Origin: Branchiostoma floridae
Taxonomy: Eukaryota > Chordata > Leptocardii > Amphioxiformes > Branchiostomatidae
Length of the DNA: 37,419 bases
Reading direction: 5' to 3'
Assembly (NCBI RefSeq): GCF_000003815.2
Contig: NC_049979.1
Location: 18,490,453-18,527,871 of the forward strand
Shown: positions 18,629 through 29,600 of the stretch, piece after piece
Layout: each line of letters starts with the position of its first letter
Numbering within the stretch: position 1 is the first letter of the stretch
Program-made: the position numbers and the translations under genes
The notes under the pieces: model-generated
The model's database searches: none
What the model was told of the DNA's origin: nothing
Seen by the model: only the letters and a program-made list of their open reading frames with translations

Positions 18629-18967
18629 CAGGAAAAAGCCTATTTTCTTTCATAATTTTGAACGCTCTGGAAGTGCACGTGCTGTGTCTGTGAAACCGAC
18701 AGTGAGACTTGTAAATGCAGCATTCAACAATCATAATTATCAAACGCACGCAGTACAAGACGTGCCCAACCCGATTCGCATGTGGGAAATGTTGTTATAC
18801 GTGTCGTTACCATGACAACAGCCTTGGCTGCAGTCTTTAGATGTACCGATTAGACAGGGCTTGCCACTTTATGCGAAAAATCGAATTAACTTGCGACCAA
18901 TCACAGTCAGCAGCGGCTCCAACAAAGGCGGTTACAAACGTCAATCAAGAAGAGGCACGAAACTTAG

Positions 18968-19321
18968 CGAATAACCCGAGAATGTTTGGGACTGGATAAC
19001 ATACACAAGTATCTCGCTAAGGCGTCGACCTGTCAAGAAGTGGACGACGCGGAAACTATTGCTTCTACTACAACTGTTGAGGGACCGTTGAAGGACAAGG
19101 GGCAGCGGTGCAGTCAGGGCTGACACCGATCGCGAGGAAACGACGTCAGGGCCGCGGTGGACGGCTCGACTGTCGAGTCCGTCTCAAATCCAAGAAAAAT
19201 GGCGCAAGGGGCGGCAGTGGCTTCGTCACATCGGAGACGAGTGGTGTGTGGCGTCTGTTTACAGTTTGCACCAGGAGAAAAACATCACTTAACGATTCCT
19301 TTGTCAATAGTTTTTAAACTA
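18968..19321 (+). pseudogene. Reading frame broken by one stop, inside the transposon
   Basis: 118 codons open except for one TGA at 19121-19123, ending at TGA 19322-19324. Begins RITRECLGLDNIHKYL; a CGVC pair near the end could be part of a zinc-binding site. It may be a remnant of a transposase or captured host exon. Not recognised. Confidence 0.3.
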
Positions 19322-20368
19322 TGAAAATAGGAAGCGTGACTACTGAGAAAAGAATCTGAACTAACGTGTCGGATTCGTAATAAATTTCCCGTCAAATGCA
19401 TTTTAAATCGTACAAGGTCCGGGTGATTCCGATCGGAGTTTGCAGGCATTGCAAATTAGAATCGTGAATAAAAGTGAATGTTACCGCGAATAAATACTAT
19501 CATAATAGTTCTTTTGACATGTTTGTTCATTTGCCAGTGCACATAGAACACCAGTACAAATGGCCTTTTAATTTAGAAAGTTTCTTACGCGCCTTCAACA
19601 ATAAAAGTGGCATAATATAGACATAAAGTTAACATGTTGCTGCAACATCGCGCGGGCAAAATGTATGTTTGCATATTGTAAAGCATAGTTCATTTCAAAC
19701 CATCGCAATATTACAAGGTGCAGGGCGGGCGCCGGTCATTTTTACCGACAAAATGGATGTACAAAAAGCGTGGCATTTTTAAAAGATCTCCCAAGTACAA
19801 GTCTGCGTTCTAACGCCCGCTGGGAGAGCTAGAGAGAGAGGCGACTGTGGAAAACGGGTCGGCACCCCCCTCCCCACTACAGTTTTGGTTAGTCACATCG
19901 TGCTGACGTTTTTGTTGTCATTTCCTTCGAATAAACCCTCAGTTACTGCTACCACAGAACCAAGAAAAAGTCCAAAAGGTATGTAAATTGAAAATAGTCT
20001 CCGACAAGGCACAAGCCGCTCAGACGTTACACGAAGAAGAAGAAGACCCCACGAGCTTGTAAATGGCGGGGCGCGCGTCGCGAAGCGGCACAAATGTACT
20101 AGAAATCCAGGTACAAAATAGTTTTGTGGTGTTGTTTGTATAGAGTGGCATCATTTATGAATATCAAAATAATAAAGTGGCCTCTATGAAGCATATATTT
20201 ATGGGCTCCGAGCCATTCAATCTCTCTTTCTTTGCTAGGGGTGAGAGATCTGCTTCGCGACTAAAAACGGAAAACCAGTATCATAAGTATGACGTAAAGG
20301 ACATTTCCAAGCGGGAGCGCAGTGATTTATTGGTGTCTTGAATATTTTTCAAATTTGATAGGAGGGGG

Positions 20369-20455
20369 GAGGGCCTAGGAAAAATATTTTGACTTGGGGG
20401 GAGGGCCTAGGAAAAACAAATTACCCTGGGGGGAGGGCCTAGGAAAAATTTTTTG
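20369..20455 (+). repeat. Right subterminal array, three 32-bp units
   Basis: Units start at 20369, 20401 and 20433, same GAGGGCCTAGGAAAAA core and same 32-bp period as the left array, and in the same orientation although the terminal repeats are inverted. Confidence 0.92.
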
Positions 20456-20461
20456 ACCCGA

Positions 20462-20509
20462 CCCTCTGACGACCGGCCCTCCCCCCCCGCTAAATATCGA
20501 CCAGTCCCT
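20462..20509 (-). repeat. Right terminal inverted repeat
   Basis: Reverse complement of the left end with a single mismatch; followed by TAGTT (20510-20514). Confidence 0.92.
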
Positions 20510-20514
20510 TAGTT

Positions 20515-22913
20515 ACTTTTTGAGATCGGGCTGAGGTCTGGTAAGCAGGCTATTACAGAGAAAGCTGGCAAAATAACACCACCGCAAACATTAAAGGATT
20601 TACGGTATACAAGTACCACCGTAGGACAAGTGGTACTTAAGTCACTGCTGTAGCTTTTGTAGCATATGTACATTTGGTGGTAACCATTGCTGTACTTGAA
20701 TGCAAACATAAGAAGCTCAAAATAAAAATTTGCTTCTTAGCTATGTATTGGCTATATACTTTCACAGCTGCCAAAGCCAATTGTCTCTGGAGCCAATCTA
20801 CTGGGAACAGGTGACAGATTTTAATTTGAATGTTACAGACTCTTGAGTTGGAAACTACAGCGCCATTTTAGTAGGCGGACCGCTAAAGGGAGCGACTCAC
20901 GGGCGACACAAGTGCAACTAACTTGAGGAGCTTTATTCCAACATGGCTGCTCAGTGGAGCTAGATCGTGACATTCAAAGTAACACAGGTCACATGACCTA
21001 ATTAACATACACATGGTGGCGTGGTCGACTTTTCTTTTCTTTCATCATCATGTGAATAGTGAAAAAAAACTTATTGAGCATTCTGTCATCAATAGCTTTG
21101 GTCTCCAGGAAATATGTTGGCAGCACCAAATACATGGGTACACCCTCAGGCTGTGTGGAGGGATGTAACATGTACAAAACATGATTATGTAACGTTATAG
21201 ATAAACCTAGAAACATCAAGTCTAAAAATAAATATTTTGAGCACAGATCATTTTCCCTACTATATATTGGAAAATGGGAACTAGTACGCAAAGAACTCCA
21301 GTTAATCATCTAATTTATGTACAAGTAGATCTTGCAACTGCATCATTTTGCAATTATACTAATTCCCTGGTGATGTCTCTATTTTGCAATTGTAACATTG
21401 TATTTTTGTGACCTGTGAAATTCTTCAAATTTAAAGAAATCCATGTTCGAATCTTGAAAACTTTGCATGAACAATAAACGTATGTACAGTCAAACCTGTC
21501 TTTAGCGGCCACTCAAGGGACTAAAGAAAGTGGCCACCATAGAAAGGTGGCCACTATAGAGAAAATGCTGATCAATTGACCACGAGCAATAAGTTACACA
21601 TGATTTCACTACCCACTAATCTTTCTTACCAAGTAACATTGTCTCAATCATCTCAAAGTCCAGCTGTCCCTGCCAGAGTCAAATCTACCAATCAAATAGA
21701 TAAATAAATACCGAAAATGATTGATATTGCCATGCGCAATATTGGTAAATTTACCGACAAAGATGTACATTCAAGTTATGCGTACCTTTTATTACCACCA
21801 AAATGCTCAATGTCGCAAGCATGATACCTTCTGTACAGCAAATGAGACTAAGATGTACATGTGTGATAACACGATACTGTCTTCTGATAAAAAATAAAGA
21901 TTAATCAAGGAAAAAAGTTGTGCAGACTTTGCAAGGTTGAGGCATTTATGTACAATGTATGTTTCACTAGATTTGCTGTTCGTAGACGTGATGGGACCTT
22001 TATAACATGTCAACATTAGATATTTGGGAAAATTACATGATTGTTAGCATGATTTTTGTACCTCCACTATATGTTGCAGGGTACAGATTTCTTCTGCATG
22101 TTGAGTTCAGTGGCATTCATACATACTAAGAGTAGACAGAGAGCTGTTAAGTTTTGTAATTATATATGCTGGTATACTGCCTATGTTTCTTCATGTTTGT
22201 GTTCTTTTTGATATAGCAAATTCTATTTCATACACATTCATGAAGATCATAAATGTGTTGTTGGAGTAAAGAGGAATATTGTGATATATCTTACATATAT
22301 GCTGTAAACCATAACCACACTAGGTTATCATTTTGTTTATCATATTGTGAATACAAAAATCAATAAAAAGCATTGGTAGTATGGTACAATAGGTGTAAAT
22401 GAGGTCATGTTTCTCGTCATATGATGGCTATGTCTGTATGATAAATGTCTCCAGATAAATGTGAACATGTGAGGTAAATGCTATTGTGTTGTGAAAAGGT
22501 TATTATTTGCATAGGTTATTAATCAAAGGTGATTATTCAAATATGTGAACTTGCAAGTATGAAAACCGAATCATGTTGGACATTAGAAATGTCTGTTGCT
22601 TGTTGATTCATGTGCACATGACAGCCAGAGAAGACATGTTTTTGGTCTGATTGCCATTCCAAACCAGACGTAAAGCAGCCATTGGAAATTTAAGTTTTGT
22701 GGACTAGTCCATAGCATGGATGCTATAAATGACATTGCATATCAGTCAACATGTTTATGACATTTTGGAAATTTTATTATTACATTCTGATATCAAACAC
22801 CAGGTGCCTCTTGTTTATGTGTTTTTGTTTTTTTGTGCCTTCTAAACTTTGTGTTTGTAATGTGTACCTTGTAGGTTTGTGGTAGAGAAGGACAGCAGGC
22901 TTACCTGCTCATC
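20515..22913. other. Interval before the GPATCH2 coding start
   Basis: AT-rich, probably GPATCH2 intron 1. Apart from the repeat fragment at 21485-21565 nothing was recognised. The acceptor TTGTAG (22869-22874) would start the first coding exon at 22875. Confidence 0.5.
21485..21565. repeat. Fragment of an interspersed repeat with GTGGCCAC units
   Basis: Begins ACAGTCAAACCTGTCTTTAG and contains two copies of GTGGCCACYATAGARA with a 17-bp period (from 21530 and 21547). The start resembles the ends of DNA elements common in invertebrate genomes. Boundaries unknown. Confidence 0.4.
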
Positions 22914-23668
22914 ATGGAGGTTGTAAACATGGAGGAACTCATCCAGGACCTGACTTGTGCTCTGGAGGAGACCAGCAAGTCTAAGGAAGACTTGGAGCCT
23001 GAGGGAGAGGTGGAGGGAGCCTGTGCGGCGAGCCCCTGTCAGATACGCCGCAGACAGGCTCGCAAGAGAAGGGGGCGAAAAAGGCGGTCAGACCCCAACC
23101 CAATCTGGGAGTATGGGAATATTAGTGAAGCCTCAGAATCAAGCCTTGACGAAGCCTTGAAAGACTATATGGAGAATGTGACACAGCAACAGGAAGATGA
23201 CCACGACTCGGATGATCTCATCATGGCCAAGAGACTGTTATCCTTGAACTTCAACTCAACAGCCAGCAACAGACACTCCTTCCACTCTGAATCAGACACC
23301 TTCACTGACAGTTACAGCAAGGTCCGCAGCGCCCGCCCCAGCCGCAGAAGAAAGTACAAACGTATGGCCGTGGACCCTCAAGGCACCGTAGGGAGCCCGA
23401 TGACCCCACAGTTGCCCGATGGACTGCCTGATTATATCCCAAGAAAACGGAAGCAACTAAAAAAGGGCGGAAAGGGTCTACTGAAAGAAGGAAGCCAAGA
23501 TGAAGATGCGATGGACATAGAGGGCCTGAGGTCTGGGCAGTTTGGTTACGATATCAAGAAGTTGCGAATGAAAGACAGCCAGATTGACCAAGCAAGAACT
23601 GCTGGAGAACATGACTCCATGGACTGCTATGATGAGGGGGGGACAAGCAAGGAGGGAGATGCTGAGAG
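22914..23668 (+). CDS. GPATCH2: GPATCH2 first coding exon
   Basis: 251 codons plus AG, donor AG/GTAAGG. Contains the main basic nuclear signals (45-58, 143-150 and 176-184) and acidic/serine-rich linkers. Unusually long for this gene-poor, intron-rich region. Confidence 0.95.
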
Positions 23669-26600
23669 GTAAGGTGGTCAGCTCTTAAATGACTTAATAA
23701 ATTTTTTATTATAGCTTTAACTGCTGTAACAGTTATTACCGTGTAGGTGGTAAGTAACATCTGTACACTGTACTGGTTTCCTACATCATGTTCTTATCTG
23801 TATGCTTACTTGGGTAGTTCTTAGCTTGTTGCGGAATTTTTTTCACTCCTCTGTGAGAACAGTCCTTTGCCGCCAAAATTAACACAGCACTAACATGGTT
23901 CATTCCACTCATGTTGCCTCTGTCATAGTGTCATAAGTGTTGGGTTTTTAGCTACAATGTGGATGTACATGGACATGTATGCTGGGAAGACTTCAATGAC
24001 AGATTGAAGCATTCTGGGAAGGCAGGGTGGGGCTCCATGTGGGGTCAAAGGGCAGTGTATATTTACATCTAAACTCTTCTTTGGAAAAGGTGTGCAAACT
24101 TTTGAGCTAACCCCTTATGATCTCATACCACTATACTGAAATAGACTCTACTATAAATATATCGGAAAAAGATTTTTTCAGGTTATTGACTGCTTACTCA
24201 GAGGCCATCCCAGAAGTCCTTGCTACCAGCTGATCAGTATTCCACCAGGGGTTTGGCCCCAAATCAGATTAAATCAAGTGAGCGGGAGGTCCTGCAGGGT
24301 CATGGACTCTGCACCTGCCAATATATTACAGCCATTATTTCCTGGTTTTAAGAGATATGAGATCTTGAAACATCATGTAATTAAATCTTCAACAATGATG
24401 TATGACCAGGCAGCAAAATGGGTCGGGAAAGATTGGCCATGCCGTGAATACTGATACAGGAGGATAACAATGGTTAACGGTGGTCTGGGCCGGCATATTC
24501 ACCATACCACACACTGATTGCTTGATCGGATTATGCTCAACATCCTTTTCAAGGCCAATTCTCCTGTACATTTCTACATAACTTGCTTCCTGGAGACTTA
24601 TGTATCCATTCATATGCATCTGTGCTTGGACAGATATTATCTGCTTTTTAAAGATGGTAACCTTGATACTCTTCCAACATTCGCATGAGGTGCCTGTTCC
24701 TGTGCCTTGATGTTGATGAAGATATACAATGTAGATTCTTTTGATATGAATAAAGAATGTGTATATTTGTGTACTTCAATGCCAAATGCATTATGATTTT
24801 TTTTACAGCTTCTGCTCTAATTTTGGAAATTCATAAGTCACAATGAAACTAGTTTTTTTGTTTTATTTATCAACATAAAATGGATATCTTTTGAGTTTGT
24901 TGTTGGAACAGGGTCATTATAGACAGAGCTTTCTTCTGGTGCTGGTATTGTTTTTAGTTAAATGTCTTCCTCCACGATTCTGATCTTATCTATGAAAAAA
25001 AGGAAAAAAACTCTTCCTGCTGTTCTTATACTTTACGTGGTTAGCTTCTGGAGTTGTTCATATTTGTAAATTCATCAGTAATAATTCTCAATGAATTCTT
25101 TCCTTTCTAAATATTTCAGTCATCTTCCATTGTTCATTTGTGACAATATTTTTATGCTTCTGGCCCTTTTACTGTAGCTGTACAAAGTTGCTGTCACAGG
25201 ATGGTATCAGATATATGAAATATGATATAATAAACCTTGTCCTTTGCTGCCAATCTGACAGGTATTGTGAAATGAAGTATTATCTTTCTGTATAGAATTA
25301 TTATTTTGGGATGACACAGAGATAGGTAAATGTGATGATTTACATACAGGTGCATGAATGCCTTTCTCTAGATATCCTATATCCTATTATTTGAGGTCTG
25401 TATCTATTTTGGGCATATCTAGGTACCATGATTATTCTGTACAGTGATACGTTCCATCTGTTACCTGTCATCACCTCCCACATTGGGAGAAATAGATAAC
25501 CTTCTATATTTAAAACTACATTGTATTGATATGCACTGGTATCAAGTGTCATTTGTCATGCAAAATTGATCTTAAAAGGCATAGCAGCAGAAGGTACATG
25601 TGTACTCATTAGTAAAGCTATTGTGTTATGCCGAAGGGCGGTTCCACAGGCTACATATTGTATACAGATACTGCTACAAATAGTGATTGGAATAAGTCTA
25701 CAGGCTATACATATATAGCAATACTGTTAGAAGATACAAAAGAAAAGTCCTTTCTCTATTTAAGGATAGGGAGACATTTGGCTGACTGGTTAATCTGAAA
25801 TATGTTATGCAATGTTTTAATCATGAGTGGATTTTTCCCTTTTAAGCTAAGATTAACATAGGAGAAGAGCAAATGAAATCATTGACTTGTATTTAGTAAG
25901 TCATTAAGTACATGTATGGGCTCATTACTACTCTACTTGGATGGAAAGCATCAAGTAAGCACAAAGGTCACTGGGCCAGACATGCAGGGAAACATGTTTG
26001 TAATCAAGCCAATTGACAATGCTCTTCCTTCCACATTACATTCAGTCCAGTGTCTGTACTCTGTAATGTGGCATGCCTCTCCAGTACATGTAGATTGTCA
26101 TTATAGCAAGAGAGAACTTGTTGGTAGATTCTGATGGAGATATGCTTCAAGTCTTCTATCATGTCTAAAGACATGCAGCTTTATCTTCATATGCTCAATC
26201 TTTGGCTCAATGTATATTAGATACTCTGGTTATGCATTAGCTTATGAGAGGTCTTAGCTTTTACTATTTGCTCTTGTAAAGGCTTGATCACAATAATGAG
26301 TTGATGGTATTGTGTAGCATTTTGATCAGTGCTGAGGGGCCCCTAAAACATATACAAGCCTAAAGTCCTTATCTCATTGAACTGATTCATTTACCTCTTG
26401 TACATGTACACGTGTGTCCCATTACATCTGCTGAAACTGAAGAATCAGTGTTAAACCTAATGAGACTAAACATCATCTGTTCTTGTAGAACAGCTTCATT
26501 TTCAGCACCTAGGACAGGTGTGGACAAGTCACACAGGTACCTGTGGGTGTTTTCATTGTTGTCTTGTAAAACAACTGTGTTGACAGCATTGATACGCATG

Positions 26601-29600
26601 TATGTTAGATTGCTATCATTCGAAATGTTACTGCTCTGTTTGTTCTCCCTGTAGAGGCTCTTGCCTTCTTCTACCAGTCGTATTCTGTCCATATTTCAGA
26701 TACACCTTGTGTGGTTTAAGCATTCCCAATAAAAAGGAGGAGTTAAAGCCAGGTTTTTATGTTTAAAGGCCAACAGTACTCAGGTAAAGTCACATTACTG
26801 CACAGTAGACAGTATCCCTTCTCTGGAGGCTATGGCGCCAAACTAATAAACAGGGGAAAATAGCCATGAAACTACATTTGTGACCTAGCTTATCACTTGG
26901 GGTGTGTGGGGTATCTACTGCTGTAAGTTGGACCTCTCTGCTAGACTGAATATAGCAAATGGGATTTGGTCCACAAATGCAGCAGTGTAGGTGAAAGGTC
27001 ACCTCAGCCATGCATGGGAGGGGTATATGACACTGTTGTTGTGGAGCTTCAGATAACCACAGACGTATCGGAGGATAGTTTCCTCTTCACATGAATACAC
27101 TGAGCTCAATGCACCTTTTACACCAGCAACTGAGTATTTCTTGTTGATTGTGGAGCATTAGAGTAGCAAAAGTAGTAAAAGCCTTTACAGAATTTGTTAA
27201 TGTCTCTACTAGATTTACTTCTCGTTGATGTACAAAGGTCATCAGGGATATTCCGGTGTTCAACAAAATGATTTGGTGTTTCAATTTTGATGCTCTTTGT
27301 TTTTATTTTTCAAAATGGGAACTGTTTGAGTTCCTTTTTTTTGTGAAAGCCTTAAGAGTTGTAGGAGAGCAGACTTTAGACATTGAAACTATTGTTGCTA
27401 CAGTAGAATACAAATGCTTTTATGAAAGTCTCTGTGGACTTGGAGGATAACAAGCAGATATGGTTTGTCAAGGTCTCTTATAATCGTGTGCACTGGCAGA
27501 CTGCCATACTCTGTTGCCAGGACATGTTATTTCCAAGGCACATTTCAAACAAACATTGTCTTTATCTGCTTGTCAACACTAACCATCATTAGTCTGTACA
27601 CGGCTGTACTATATTGAAGTTTATTGGAAATACCAAAGTGTGGTCTGTTTGGGAACTTACTTTGTTGATTTAGTTCATCATGACATAATTAAGTACTTGT
27701 AGGTAATTTTTATACTCCAAGCAGAGGTTACCATGGGGGGAGGACTAGTAGTGGTGTAGAGGAAGGCAGACAAAAACACGAGCCCACAAACCCTAACCCC
27801 TGCTTGGAGAATAGGTAGTGTTCAGTTGTTAACCATTAGCACCGATTTTGTATACTCACATGGGCACATACAAATGTTGCCCATGTGCCCATTTCCTTGG
27901 GTTTGGGTTTCATATCTTTATATTTATCTGCTCTGCATTTCCTCTTCTGTACCTTTCTCTGGCTACAGTGAAAATGTGACAGGTATAAAGTTTAATTACT
28001 GAAAAACGCATAGAAGTAGTGAGTCATGTTGTGTCCTGTGAGCCATTTCTCTTATTTCAAACCTCCAGGAAGTAGATGTATGTACAATATACGTTCCACC
28101 TAACCCAGTGTTTTGTCACAGGTCATGTCAGTCTTGGCAGTTTCCATCTTTTGTTTCCAAAATTCATCTTTTGTTGCTCCGCAGGGACATTTCTGTCCAA
28201 GTAACAAGAGTATAGGGCAGATTGAGTGATAGACACGGAAATGAAAACAGGATATGGGTACAAATAAAAGCACTGGAAATCTAATTGCCCATGGAGGGGG
28301 ATTGATTGTGACCCCTGCCCCCAGCCTGACCCCTGTATGATGTAGAGAAGCCCACAATTTGTTATGTTGGAGCCCACCTGAGTAAATCCTGGGCCGCTCA
28401 CTCAGCCTTCGTCAACCCAGACACCTCTCTTAAAGCTTGTCAAGAAAAATTTGTTGCCAGAATAATTACCACTTCAGCATTTCCTATGAAAATCAATAAA
28501 ATAGGTGGAAGTCTTAAACCTTGCATGTGAGGCCTTCATAAATATTGCAGTGCCCACTAATAATGGATCACAGGGCACAGGCACTGTGCAACGGGCCAAA
28601 TTTATCGAGCTATCAAAGGAAAATATCCTTGCAGTTTTGCTTTAATGGATTTGGTGCAAAGAGGTGGAATCATTTCCACCTTCTCTGCTTGTCTCATCTT
28701 TCCCTCGTCTGAAGGGACCCTAATCTGTCCAGGTACTTTGGCAGACTATATTTCCTCCTCCTGCCTGGCTCTCCCGCCAGAACATCAGTCCGGCCTGCTG
28801 CACCTGATAGACAGCAAATGGACGTGAATTCAACAAGTGCAGGAGAAGTCACTTGGCCATGCTACCCCTTGTTAGCCCCGGGGCAGTGACATAACGGGGC
28901 CGAATACTGGCGGCATGGCAGCCATGGCCCCGTATCTACAGCCAGGTGGAGATACAAAGTCAGGGTCCTGCACACCTGCCCTCCCAGTCCCACCACTCAA
29001 GCAGCAACAAACACAGGACAGGCTCTGATGCGGAGCAGTAACACTGATAAAAGTGTAATGAAGACGGCAAGTTTGTCTGATGGATGGTGGCAGCCCTGTA
29101 CAAAGTAACTGCTGGCTATTGTACAGGCAGTAGCAGGTCCGGGGTGAACCGCTTTATTCTACATTATTTGGCCACACAAAGCTGTGATCTCTAGTGGTCT
29201 TTCTCTTTGTGCTTATCACTGACAGTGTGCTGAACAATGGGGTTGAAAAATCACATGGACATTGATGCACTTACAGGTAATGCATCCATGCTGGCAAGGG
29301 CTGATTGGCAACAAAATAGCAAAATGGCAGGTGTAGGAAACATGGATGTAGGGATACAAAGGAAATTTAGGTCACTATAGGATAAACTTTAATGTGCAAT
29401 ACATCACTTCTTAGAAAAAGGGTTTAGGTCTAATTCATGTGTCAACATTGGACTATAAATTGAGTTAAGCCTCAAAATATTGAGTTTTTTCAAAGGACCA
29501 TATGTGCTTTACTGGTTGACTTAAGTTACACAGTTTCTGAAAATACTTTAGAACCTGGGCCATAAATGTGGTTTAGATAACTATAAAAGCAATTAATTAA

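Larger units (their letters stand above)
17916..20509. mobile_element. 2,594-bp DNA transposon, 48-bp TIR, TAGTT target duplication
   Basis: Terminal inverted repeats 17916-17963 and 20462-20509 start AGGGACTGGTCGATATTTAG, then G8, and match at 47 of 48 positions. They are flanked by TAGTT at 17911-17915 and 20510-20514. Just inside each end is an array of three 32-bp direct repeats. The interior is CpG-richer than the surroundings and has no intact transposase; only broken reading frames are seen. The high TIR identity points to a fairly recent, probably non-autonomous insertion. The superfamily was not recognised: the 5-bp duplication plus AGGGACTGG ends fit none I know well. Confidence 0.88.

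Noticed and set aside
28100-28401. Two overlapping minus-strand frames of 85-92 codons
   Set aside because: No family similarity and overlapping each other in different frames.
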